Source of the DNA: Actinomycetota bacterium
Lineage (GTDB): Bacteria > Actinomycetota > Thermoleophilia > Gaiellales > Gaiellaceae
Length of the DNA stretch: 12,516 bases
Direction: 5' to 3'
Assembly (NCBI GenBank): GCA_013821525.1
Contig: JACDGR010000061.1
Location: 1 to 12,516 of the forward strand
The notes under the pieces are model-generated. The model was not told the DNA's origin, did not search any database, and saw only the letters and a list, made by a program, of their open reading frames with translations. How positions within the stretch are numbered: the first letter of the stretch is position 1; the number at the start of each line of letters is the position of its first letter. A program made the position numbers and the translations under genes. This document shows positions 1 through 6,544 of this stretch, piece after piece.

Positions 1-1337
1 CCGTACGGGTCGCCGTAGTCGGGTCGCGCGATCACGTCTGCGATGTCGAACTTCGTCCCGCGCACCCCGGCGAGCGTGAAGCCGCCGACGCCCGGCGAGG
101 TCTCGACCCGAACGTGCAAACCGATCTTCCGCAACGCCTCGGCCGCGACGACCGCCCGGTCGTGGCAATCCTGCGAGCCGCAGGAGAGAAAGACGGCGTG
201 ACCGCCCCGCAGATGGCCGCGGGCGAGCCGGCGCGCCTTCGCAAGGTCGGGCGGGCCGACCGGGTAGACGTGCTGAGCCTGGTAGCCCGGGAAGCCCGGC
301 GGGAGATACTCGTCGCCGGGCCGGGCCCCATGCGTGCCGAACAGGCGCACGAGCGCCGGTCGGTCGAGCGCGTAGTTGATCGCGCGCCGGAGCCGCGGGT
401 TGTCCTTGAACAACGGACGCTGCGTGTTCAACGCCAGGTAGGCAACCGTAGGCTGGGGAACGACGAACAGATGTCGGCGATCCCCACGGAACTTCGACGC
501 AAGCGACTCGAATGCCACCGGACTGACGACCCCGTAGTCGGCCTCGCCGCGCTCCAGTTGCAACTTGATCTGCGACGGAAATGCGCCGAAGCGATAGAGG
601 ATCGACTTCGCGTGCGCTTCGCGCGAGCCCCCGTAGTACGGATTGCGATGCAGCAGCAACGAGCGCCCCCGTGTGTACTGCGCGATCGCGTACGGGCCCG
701 CCGAGGGTAGATCGTCCGTTTGCTCGTTCGGCGTCGTCGCCGGCACAGCGCAGAAATACGGCAGCGCGAGCCTTTGGGCGAAGTCGGGTGCTGCAGTCCG
801 CAGCCTGATCGTGAGCGTTCGCCCCTGCGCGCGCCAGCCTTCGACCTCGCGCAGGTACGCCGAGGCCGGCGAAACGAGTCGGGGCGACCGCGCTCGTTCG
901 AGCCCGCGCGCGAACGATGCCGCGGTCACCGGGTTGCCGTCGCTGAACCGCCAGCCCCGACGGATCGTGAAGGTGTAGAGGAGACGATCGACCGAGATCG
1001 CCGGCAGCGACGTCGCAACCTCGGGAACCAGGCGCGTTCCCGCATACCCGGGCTTCGCCGGATAGCTGAGCAGCTTGGCGCAGGTCGCGTACTCGAGCTC
1101 CCAGGCCTGCTGACCCTGGGCGAGCGCTGGATCCGTCGTCGCGAAGTCCTCGGTCTGGCTGACGACGACCGTGCTCCGCGGTGGCGCGCTGTGTCCCCGA
1201 GCCCCATGCAGGACGACCGCCAGAAAACCGAGGACGACGACGGCCAGCACCGCGTACGCGCCGATCTCAATCGTCGTCCGCACCGTCGCTCGCGCGCGTT
1301 TGGGACGCGGCGGCCGCTGCCGTTCAGTCGGCTCCAC
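1..1337 (-). CDS. ABC-type solute-binding protein, family 5 (oligopeptide/dipeptide type), partial at C-terminus
   Basis: About 445 residues are readable without a stop; the C-terminus lies beyond the window start. The frame shows family 5 features in order: an N-terminal segment STVVVSQTEDFATTDPA, SFARGLERARSP, an SGPYAI segment followed by LLLHRNPYYGG, the LALNTQRPLF / NPRLRRAINYALDR block, PPGFPGY, and ARPDYGDPYG at the cut end. Known members bind peptides or related solutes outside the membrane and hand them to an ABC permease. The N-terminus has a basic stretch (PKRARATVR) and one hydrophobic helix at about residues 23-43, with no lipobox cysteine, so I infer a signal anchor rather than a lipoprotein. 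The start chosen is the GTG at 1335-1337, after an in-frame TAG at 1362-1364; a GTG at 1281-1283 is the alternative. It lies 41 bp downstream of the metallopeptidase gene. No permease or ATPase gene is visible here. Confidence 0.93.
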   Translation of the reverse strand, partial: MEPTERQRPPRPKRARATVRTTIEIGAYAVLAVVVLGFLAVVLHGARGHSAPPRSTVVVSQTEDFATTDPALAQGQQAWELEYATCAKLLSYPAKPGYAGTRLVPEVATSLPAISVDRLLYTFTIRRGWRFSDGNPVTAASFARGLERARSPRLVSPASAYLREVEGWRAQGRTLTIRLRTAAPDFAQRLALPYFCAVPATTPNEQTDDLPSAGPYAIAQYTRGRSLLLHRNPYYGGSREAHAKSILYRFGAFPSQIKLQLERGEADYGVVSPVAFESLASKFRGDRRHLFVVPQPTVAYLALNTQRPLFKDNPRLRRAINYALDRPALVRLFGTHGARPGDEYLPPGFPGYQAQHVYPVGPPDLAKARRLARGHLRGGHAVFLSCGSQDCHDRAVVAAEALRKIGLHVRVETSPGVGGFTLAGVRGTKFDIADVIARPDYGDPY

Positions 1338-1356
1338 GCCGAAGTCGTAGCAGCCG

Positions 1357-1373
1357 TCTGCCTAGAGGGCAGA
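1357..1373 (-). other. short hairpin between peptidase and solute-binding protein genes
   Basis: On the minus strand TCTGCC pairs with GGCAGA across a 5-base loop in the 41-bp gap. There is no T-run after it. It could reduce read-through or protect the upstream mRNA end; the stem is short and may be chance. Confidence 0.3.
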
Positions 1374-1378
1374 AACGC

Positions 1379-2887
1379 TCAGGCGCCGATTTCGTGCAAC
1401 AGCGGCTGACAGTCGAGCGGATCGGAGCCGAGCCGGCCCGCGATGTCTTCGCTCGTCGGCTTCGTCCCCTCACGGAAGAGGTCGCGCAGCAGGTCGCCGG
1501 TCTGCGGGCTGCGCCACCAGTCGTCTCCGATCTCCTGCACGAGGTGGCTGCGTAGCTGGGCGGAGCGGATCCACGCCCGCAGATAGTCGGCCGAGTAGAA
1601 CCCGGCGTCCATGTCGGAGAGATAACCTTCCTTGCGGTAGCGCACGCCGGTGGCGCCGGTCAGCAGGCGCTCGTACAGCGCCGGGTCTCCCCCATCTGAT
1701 CCGAAGCGCGACCAGTAGTCGAGCTCGAACCGCAGCTTCGCCTCGTAGCGCCGGAACAACAGCGCCTCGAGGAACGTCGTCGCCTCCGCGTTCTCACGCG
1801 CTTGCTCGGGCGAGAGACCGAAGTACAGCTCGTGCCATTCGGGCTCGCGCGAGATCGCCTCGACGATGTAGGAGAAGATCTCCGTCAGCGCGTGGTCGCG
1901 CGAGATGCGACGGAAGATGTACGGCAGGTTTGGGTCGCACCCCGCGTAATGCAAGGCGTGCCCGGCCTCGTGCAAGAACGCCTGATAATCGTGGAGCCCA
2001 CCCTGAGCTCGCGTGATCAGATGCACCACCTTCGGCGGGTCGCTTGCGATCACGCAGGCGCGAGGCGACTTCTGCGGGCGGTCGTCGAGGTCGAGCTTGA
2101 TGTTCGGCTGGGCATTCAGGTCGAAGCCAAGGGCGTTCAGCGTCTGCAGGCAGATCTCGGTTGCGCGATCCTTGGTGTACGTCGACTCGAGCGGCGAAAG
2201 TCGGCGCATCCACGCAGTGTGGTAGCTCGAAGGAATCTCCTCCCGATCGGCGCCGAGCAGCCGCTCGAACCACGTTCCGCGCAGCCGCTCGTAGCTCTCG
2301 GTCGAGTCGACGCTTGCCTGTTCGAGCGCACGCGAGAGGTCGCGGAGCGAGATGTCCTTCTCCTCCTCGTTCCGCTCGACCGCTCCTGGGATCTCGGAGA
2401 GGTCGGCCGACAGCTCTTCGGTCGCGGCGAGCAGCTCGAGGCGGTCGCCGTTGAAGGCGGCACTGGCCTCTGCCTGGATCGCGCCGAGCTCCTCGCGATC
2501 GGCGTATTCGGCAAGCACTGCAAGCTGCGCCTGGGCGTTGCGCAGCGGCATCTCCTCGCCACGGAACGTGACGCGCGCGCCCAGGAGGCGATTCTCGAGC
2601 TCGTCCTCGCGCTCGGCGAGCTGTGCCGATACGAGGCCCGACTCGCAGGTCTTGCGCAGCCGGTAGAGCAGCTCGCGCTCGTCGCCGCTCGTGCCCTCTT
2701 CCGCCTGCCGGAGGGCCGCGAGCTGTTCGCGACTGAAGAGGTCGGCGTAGCGGCCGACGATCTCAGCCTGCTCCGAGACCTCCTTCTCACCGACGCGGAC
2801 GGCGCGCCACTCCTCCGAGCGCTCGAACAGATACTGCTCGAGGCGGGAGCTGAAATCGGTCGCGCTGAGAACGGAGGTCGCGCTCAT
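1379..2887 (-). CDS. M3-like zinc metallopeptidase (oligoendopeptidase F/thimet type, gluzincin)
   Basis: This 502-residue protein has no signal peptide or membrane helix and is probably cytoplasmic. The zinc motif HEAGH is at residues 306-310. The likely third ligand is Glu336 in LTEIFSYIVEA, at a spacing close to that in oligoendopeptidase F. A C-terminal tyrosine-rich segment (FYSADYLRAW, about 430-439) resembles the M3 region that positions substrate. The first 290 residues are Glu/Arg-rich and helical, fitting the clamp-like lobe of the M3 fold. Family members cut short peptides; the substrate here is unknown. The ATG (2885-2887) overlaps the stop of the upstream response regulator as ATGA, which implies translational coupling. 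The N-terminal half is not one I recognise from named M3 subfamilies, and an M32-like assignment (also HEAGH) cannot be excluded. Confidence 0.82.
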   Translation of the reverse strand: MSATSVLSATDFSSRLEQYLFERSEEWRAVRVGEKEVSEQAEIVGRYADLFSREQLAALRQAEEGTSGDERELLYRLRKTCESGLVSAQLAEREDELENRLLGARVTFRGEEMPLRNAQAQLAVLAEYADREELGAIQAEASAAFNGDRLELLAATEELSADLSEIPGAVERNEEEKDISLRDLSRALEQASVDSTESYERLRGTWFERLLGADREEIPSSYHTAWMRRLSPLESTYTKDRATEICLQTLNALGFDLNAQPNIKLDLDDRPQKSPRACVIASDPPKVVHLITRAQGGLHDYQAFLHEAGHALHYAGCDPNLPYIFRRISRDHALTEIFSYIVEAISREPEWHELYFGLSPEQARENAEATTFLEALLFRRYEAKLRFELDYWSRFGSDGGDPALYERLLTGATGVRYRKEGYLSDMDAGFYSADYLRAWIRSAQLRSHLVQEIGDDWWRSPQTGDLLRDLFREGTKPTSEDIAGRLGSDPLDCQPLLHEIGA

Positions 2888-3243
2888 GAGTCAACCTTAG
2901 CGAGCCGCCGCGCAAGCTCGACGAGTGCCTGCGGCGCGAACGGTTTCGGCAGCACCGCGTCGGCCCGGTTGCGGTACTCGTCGACCTCGACCGACCCTGT
3001 GACGAGGACGACCGGGATCCCCAGCGCACACAGTCGCTCCAGCAGGCCCAGGCTCGACTCGGAGCCGAGATGGACGTCGAGGAGGACGACATCCGGCCGA
3101 ACGGCGGCCACTGAAGCGTCGGCCTCGACGACCGTCGAAGCTTCGAGAACGACGAATCCCTCGAGCTCCAGATTGACGCGAGAGAGCAAGCGCAACGCCG
3201 CGTCGTCGTCGACGACCAGAGCCGTGGGCACCTTGGCGGTCAT
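2884..3243 (-). CDS. Single-domain response regulator (CheY-like receiver)
   Basis: The 119 residues form one receiver domain and nothing else. The acidic pocket is Asp12-Asp13-Asp14, the phospho-acceptor is Asp56 (VVLLDVHLG), the switch Thr is at 82 (VTGS) and the conserved Lys is at 100 (PKPF). All canonical residues are present, so it should accept phosphate from a histidine kinase; no kinase gene is in this window. With no DNA-binding output domain it must act by protein contact. Its TGA overlaps the ATG of the metallopeptidase gene, making the peptidase or another product of the cassette a candidate partner (inference). The ATG at 3241-3243 lies 11 bases after a TACGAT -10-like element, and I see no good ribosome-binding site, so the mRNA may have an almost absent leader. 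Confidence 0.93.
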   Translation of the reverse strand: MTAKVPTALVVDDDAALRLLSRVNLELEGFVVLEASTVVEADASVAAVRPDVVLLDVHLGSESSLGLLERLCALGIPVVLVTGSVEVDEYRNRADAVLPKPFAPQALVELARRLAKVDS

Positions 3244-3254
3244 CAGGGCCAGCG

Positions 3255-3269
3255 ATCGTAACGTACGAT
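3255..3269. promoter_or_regulatory. Candidate bidirectional promoter, back-to-back TACGAT elements
   Basis: ATCGTA-ACG-TACGAT is a perfect 6-bp inverted repeat with a 3-bp centre in the 33-bp gap between divergent genes. Read on each strand it gives TACGAT, a good match to the TANNNT -10 consensus. The plus copy ends 7 bases before the GTG at 3277, the spacing expected for a leaderless transcript. The minus copy ends 11 bases before the ATG at 3243. No convincing -35 is visible for either. A repressor operator is the alternative reading. Confidence 0.5.
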
Positions 3270-3276
3270 TTCGCGC

Positions 3277-3843
3277 GTGACGGCTGCGACCGGCACCGAT
3301 CAGCGCTACGCAACCGCGATGGGCGAGCTATGGACCGGGCTCGAGGGGACTCTGTCGCGACTCGACCTCGCCGCGGCCGACCCCAGCGCGCTCGACGAGC
3401 CGAGCTCCGCCCCTGCGCTGCGCAGGTTGCAATACGCGCTGCATCTCGCCGGCGAGCGCGCATACGGCATCGAGCCGCCCCCGGGGGGTCTTGCGGCACA
3501 CGCCGAGCTCGCGGACGCGCTCGAGCAGGCGCGTGACCTCACCGCTGAAGTGGCTGCCGCTGCGGCGACCTTTGGCGCCGACGGCATCACTCCCCTCATG
3601 CACGAGTGGCGCGGCGTTCTCTTCCGGGTGCGTCTCGCTCGACATCAGCTGGGCCTCGCGGAATCCGCGGACCCGGAGACCTTCGACGACGACCGCGAGC
3701 CGATTGCCCGTTTCCTCATCGCGTTCCTGCTGGCGCTCTGCGGCGCGGTCGCGTTCGTCGGTGGAGCGACAATCGGTCTCTGGCCCCTCTGGGCCGCGGG
3801 CATGCTCGCCGTTTCGGGGTCGTTTCTCGCCTACCGTCCCTAG
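3277..3843 (+). CDS. Hypothetical membrane protein with two C-terminal transmembrane helices
   Basis: I do not recognise a family for this 188-residue protein. The first 140 residues are Ala/Leu/Glu-rich and predicted helical and soluble, with a Pro-rich break (GIEPPPGG, about 64-71). Two hydrophobic segments follow at about 144-163 and 166-185, giving a hairpin membrane anchor, and the protein ends in AYRP. I infer a cytoplasmic helical domain tethered to the membrane. The start is the GTG at 3277-3279; no Shine-Dalgarno sequence precedes it, but a TACGAT -10-like element sits 7 bases upstream, consistent with a leaderless mRNA. The gene is divergent from the response regulator and shares its short promoter gap, so the two may be co-regulated. 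Downstream it converges with gltX. Confidence 0.8.
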   Translation: MTAATGTDQRYATAMGELWTGLEGTLSRLDLAAADPSALDEPSSAPALRRLQYALHLAGERAYGIEPPPGGLAAHAELADALEQARDLTAEVAAAAATFGADGITPLMHEWRGVLFRVRLARHQLGLAESADPETFDDDREPIARFLIAFLLALCGAVAFVGGATIGLWPLWAAGMLAVSGSFLAYRP

Positions 3844-3873
3844 CCTGGTCGAGCGGCGTATCCATCTCCGGCT

Positions 3874-3931
3874 GCGCGGCGTTGCCCCTATACGTGCCAC
3901 GCCGCGCCCCTCATCCCCAGGATGGGCGCGG
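3874..3931. other. Two mutually exclusive GC-rich hairpins in a convergent intergenic region
   Basis: GCGCGGCGT (3874-3882) pairs perfectly with ACGCCGCGC (3899-3907) over a 16-base loop. The same middle segment, CCGCGCCC (3902-3909), also pairs perfectly with GGGCGCGG (3924-3931); that second hairpin continues inside with ATCC/GGAT (3913-3916 with 3920-3923) over a 3-base loop after a 3-base bulge. The two folds share 3902-3907 and cannot coexist. The site lies within the 204-bp gap (3844-4047) between the convergent ends of the membrane-protein gene and gltX, in which I see no gene. No T-run follows on either strand. A bidirectional transcript-end structure is the simplest reading. Confidence 0.5.
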
Positions 3932-4047
3932 AGGCTCCGAGGACAGCACCAACGGCTCCGAGCTCCCGCGCCCGACCCTGCAGTACCGCCTTGAAGCATG
4001 GCGTGTCTTCCAGCGTGCGCTCGACCCGCTCGCGCCCCCGAAGCCGC

Positions 4048-5304
4048 TCAGGCCGCCGCGGGCGAGCTGACCGCGCGTAAGCGCGCGAGCGTGACGTCGC
4101 GGCCGAGCAGCTCCATGCTCTCGAAGAGGCCGGGCGAGATCTTCGTACCGGTGAGCGCGAGCCGGATCGGGGCGAACGCAGTCCGAGGCTTCTCGCCCAG
4201 CTCCTCCGCGAGCGCGCGCAACACCTCTTCGAGGGTCACTGCTTCCCATGGATCGGCCGTCTCCAGCCGGTCGGCCGCGGCGGTACAGATGCGCGCGTCG
4301 GCGCCCTCCGGCGCGACGTCCTCGAACAGGAAGCGCACGAAGTCGGGGTACTGCGAGAACTTCTCGATCTTCTCCTGGACGAGCGGCACGGTCGCGTTGA
4401 CCCGCTCGGGCGGCCACTCCGTTCCATGCTCGGTGAGCCACTTGCAGAGGAAGTGGCCGTACTCCTCCGGCTGCAGGTCACGTAGGTACATCCCGTTCAT
4501 CCAGTCGAGCTTCTTCGCGTCGAGGATCGCCGGGCTCGACCCGACACGGTCGAGCGAGAACCGCTCACGGATCTCCTGACGCGTCATGATCGTCGTCTTG
4601 TCGTCGTAGCTCCAGCCGAGCAGCGCGAGGAAGTTGAAGAGCGCCGCGGGCAGGAGACCGTCTGCGCGGAAGTCGTCCAGCGCAATCGCGTCACGTCGCT
4701 TCGAGAGCTTGCGCCCGTCCGCGCCGTTGATCATCGGAATATGGGCATAGACAGGCGGCTCGGCACCGAGCGCGCGCAGGATGTTGATCTGCGTCGGAGT
4801 GTTCGAAACGTGATCGTCGCCGCGGATCACGTGCGTGATGCCGTCCGTGATGTCGTCGACCGGCGAGATGAAGTTGTAGGTCGGGCGTCCGTCCGAACGC
4901 ACGAGCACGAGATCGTTCAGGAGCTCGTTCTTGAACTCGATCGGCCCGCGCACCGCGTCGACCCACGAGACCGTTCCCTCCTCTGGCTGCCGGAAACGGA
5001 TCGCCCCATCGTCCTCATACGCCTTGCCCTCGGCCAGGAGCTTCTGGGCGAGCTCGCGCGCCGTGTCGGCCGTGTCGAGCTGGAAGCGAACGTCTCCGTC
5101 CCAGTCGATGCCGAGCCAAACGAGCGACTCCTTGATCTGGTCGACGGCCTCGGCGACCTCGCGGCCTGTGTCGGTGTTCTCGATCCGCAGGAGGATCTCG
5201 CCGGCTTGCTGCCGCGCGAACAGCCAGTTGAAGAGGAACGTTCGTACGCCGCCGATGTGGAGGAAGCCGGTGGGGCTCGGAGCCATGCGGACGCGGACGG
5301 ACAT
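4048..5304 (-). CDS. gltX: Glutamyl-tRNA synthetase, short form
   Basis: The enzyme charges tRNA(Glu) with glutamate. The class I signatures are present: the HIGH-type motif PSPTGFLHIGG (residues 9-19), IENTD at 41-45 in the glutamate pocket, a YNFISPVDD segment (143-151), HVIRGDDHVSNTP (158-170) and the KMSKS-type motif KLSKR (199-203). The C-terminus keeps GTKISPGLFESMELLG, typical of the anticodon-binding domain. At 418 residues it is about 50 shorter than usual bacterial enzymes (about 465-490). The shortfall appears at residues 93-105, where GKAYEDDGAIRFR takes the place of the longer AY.C.CT...EEL segment with its zinc or zinc-like subdomain. The start is the ATG at 5302-5304; an upstream in-frame GTG (5326-5328) would add eight residues not expected before MSVRVRMAPSPTG. 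The gene starts 7 bp after the 94-aa gene and may have its own promoter. Confidence 0.97.
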   Translation of the reverse strand: MSVRVRMAPSPTGFLHIGGVRTFLFNWLFARQQAGEILLRIENTDTGREVAEAVDQIKESLVWLGIDWDGDVRFQLDTADTARELAQKLLAEGKAYEDDGAIRFRQPEEGTVSWVDAVRGPIEFKNELLNDLVLVRSDGRPTYNFISPVDDITDGITHVIRGDDHVSNTPTQINILRALGAEPPVYAHIPMINGADGRKLSKRRDAIALDDFRADGLLPAALFNFLALLGWSYDDKTTIMTRQEIRERFSLDRVGSSPAILDAKKLDWMNGMYLRDLQPEEYGHFLCKWLTEHGTEWPPERVNATVPLVQEKIEKFSQYPDFVRFLFEDVAPEGADARICTAAADRLETADPWEAVTLEEVLRALAEELGEKPRTAFAPIRLALTGTKISPGLFESMELLGRDVTLARLRAVSSPAAA

Positions 5305-5311
5305 CTGCTCT

Positions 5312-5596
5312 CTATCGTAGGGACGCACTGAGAAAGTCGTCTAGCAAAGCCGCGCGTGCCAACTCGCCGTCGCAGCCACCTAGATAGCCCGGGTTCGATC
5401 TCGTGGGCGCAACAGTGACGGCTTCCTCGTGGGGAACAGGTTCCAGCCAGACCGTCATCCCTTCGAGCGGCGTCACGCGACGATGCAGGACAAAGTGCTT
5501 GAGCACGGTCGCGATGGCGGCCCGTGCCGCCGGAATGGCATTTGCGTCCACCCTCGCGAAGGCGACCGCCTGCCTGACGGCTTCGACCCGAGCCAT
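5312..5596 (-). CDS. Hypothetical 94-aa protein
   Basis: I do not recognise this family. The frame starts at an ATG (5594-5596) and reads MARVEAVRQAVAFARV, then TPLEGMTVWLEPVPHEE and SNPGYLGGCDGELARA, ending FLSASLR with TAG at 5312-5314. Its residue usage is balanced (aromatics, acidic and hydrophobic patterning), unlike the Arg/Ser-rich out-of-frame readings around it. I infer a helical N-terminus followed by a strand-rich middle. No signal peptide or membrane segment is visible. It ends 7 bp before gltX and starts 136 bp after the broken TIM-barrel gene; those 136 bp (5597-5732) show no convincing gene. The frame stays open upstream of the ATG, so a longer product is possible, but the extra residues look non-coding. 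It could also be a remnant of a larger gene. Confidence 0.55.
   Translation of the reverse strand: MARVEAVRQAVAFARVDANAIPAARAAIATVLKHFVLHRRVTPLEGMTVWLEPVPHEEAVTVAPTRSNPGYLGGCDGELARAALLDDFLSASLR
5314..5343 (-). promoter_or_regulatory. Candidate gltX promoter for a leaderless mRNA
   Basis: On the minus strand TAGACG (5343-5338), an 18-bp spacer, TACGAT (5319-5314) and a 7-base gap lead directly to the gltX ATG at 5304. The -10 overlaps the last codons and stop of the 94-aa gene. The -10 sequence and its 7-base distance to the start codon are the same as for the gene at 3277. AGAG just before the ATG could instead be a weak ribosome-binding site in an operon transcript. Confidence 0.5.
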
Positions 5597-5732
5597 AGGG
5601 CGCCGTGTCGGGATAGCTCCTGACCAACATCGAACGACGGCGGGCCGGGAATCGAGAAGCGCGGGCCGCTCGCGGCGGTTCTGGTTCCGCTGTTTGGGCG
5701 TCCAGGAATGCGACTGCGACGCGTGGTACGAG

Positions 5733-6358
5733 TCAGCGCCGCACCGTCTCGAAGACGTGCGGGACACGGCTGCATCGTTCGAGCAGTGGCGCGTAGAGCG
5801 AGAGGTCGTTCTGCGTCGTGACGCGGTGAGTGCCATCCGGCTCAATGCCGGAGACGTGAAGCTGCCGGAGGCGCGGGGCGAATGCGTCGATTAGCGCGTG
5901 GCCTAGATCGAGCGACGGATCGTTCGTCCAAACGTGCGCCACGTCGAGACAGAACCCGGCTGCGGGAAAGTGGTCGAGCACGAGCGCGAGGTCTTCGACC
6001 GATTTCCCGAAGCGCTTTGCAACATCCATGTTCTCGAAGACGGCCCGTTCTCCCAGTTCAAACGCTGCATCTGCGGCGGCATACAGATCCGGGTGGAGGA
6101 TCACGTCTCCGTCAAGAGGAAGCTGCAGCAACTCTGCGATGGCCTCGTCGGTGGATTCGATTCCGACGGGGCGTGAACGGACACGCGGGTGAAATCGGCG
6201 AGATCGTCACATGCGAGGTACTCGCCAAGCGAGGGGGCGAGGCTAGGCAGAATCGCGCACAGTTCGACGCAGTCCCAGTTCTCTTCTCGCGTCCGTCGTA
6301 AGGCGAGGCTCCACGTGTCCCGCTCCTGCTCAAATGCTCCGGTCGAGATTCCGTTCAC
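5733..6358 (-). pseudogene. Xylose-isomerase-like TIM-barrel protein (AP_endonuc_2 superfamily), frameshifted
   Basis: Two reading frames together give one sugar-isomerase/endonuclease-type TIM barrel of about 208 residues. The N-terminal part (from the GTG at 6356-6358) reads MNGISTGAFEQER through LADFTRVSVHAP; the C-terminal part reads STDEAIAELLQLPLDGDVILHPD through HVFETVRR and a TGA at 5733-5735. The frame changes at a G-run on the plus strand (6168-6171). One extra base there would rejoin the parts as HAPVGIESTDEAIAE. The superfamily's metal-site candidates are all present: His in SVHAP and ILHPD, Glu in FENMD, Asp and His in CLDVAH, His in LHVSG and Glu in FET. Members include xylose isomerases, sugar epimerases and endonuclease IV; the substrate cannot be told. 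It follows the 57-aa gene by 12 bp. A sequencing or assembly indel and a true recent mutation are both possible. Confidence 0.8.
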
Positions 6359-6370
6359 GTTCCGATGAAA

Positions 6371-6544
6371 TCAGAGAAGCCGTTTGCCCATTGCCCCCTC
6401 GATCTCCTCTGGGGTCGCGTACTTCGAAGCGCGGCTACTTAGCGCGAGGTAGCAGTCCTCGATCAGGTCGAAGTAGACCGTGCGACTGGCCTTGGCCCAC
6501 TCTTCACGCGACGGCCACTGCCTTGAACTCGTCGAGACGGTCAC
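6371..6544 (-). CDS. Hypothetical 57-aa protein, translationally coupled to upstream small gene
   Basis: I do not recognise this family. The residues SREEWAKASRTVYFDLIEDC and the C-terminal TPEEIEGAMGKRLL look like genuine helical protein, and WPSREEW near the N-terminus suggests a compact helical fold. No signal, membrane segment or catalytic motif is visible. The chosen start is the GTG at 6542-6544, which overlaps the TGA of the 63-aa gene as GTGA; a GTG at 6554-6556 would add four residues (a longer overlap). The tight overlap implies that the two small proteins are made together. The TIM-barrel gene follows after 12 bp. The DNA here is visibly less GC-rich than the flanking housekeeping genes (70 of 120 bases G or C at 6361-6480 by hand count). 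Confidence 0.65.
   Translation of the reverse strand: MTVSTSSRQWPSREEWAKASRTVYFDLIEDCYLALSSRASKYATPEEIEGAMGKRLL

Noticed and set aside
1802..3280. A 492-residue open frame on the plus strand opposite the metallopeptidase and response regulator genes.
   Set aside because: It is antisense to two genes with clear motifs, and its Arg/Ser/Leu-rich sequence fits a GC-rich shadow frame.
3933..3962. A 9-base direct repeat, GGCTCCGAG at 3933-3941 and 3954-3962.
   Set aside because: Only two short copies in GC-rich DNA with no third unit; likely chance, and not a CRISPR or iteron array.
3844..4047. A tRNA, small gene or riboswitch in the gap before gltX.
   Set aside because: No cloverleaf, no frame with protein-like composition and no known riboswitch core were seen; only the hairpins are supported.
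5403..5894. A 163-residue open frame on the plus strand across the 94-aa gene and the end of the TIM barrel.
   Set aside because: The TIM-barrel motifs are on the minus strand, and this frame has no recognisable domain; its codons look like a shadow.
6131..6185. Programmed -1 frameshifting as an explanation for the split TIM barrel.
   Set aside because: There is no X XXY YYZ slippery heptamer and no clear downstream structure; a one-base indel in the G-run is simpler.
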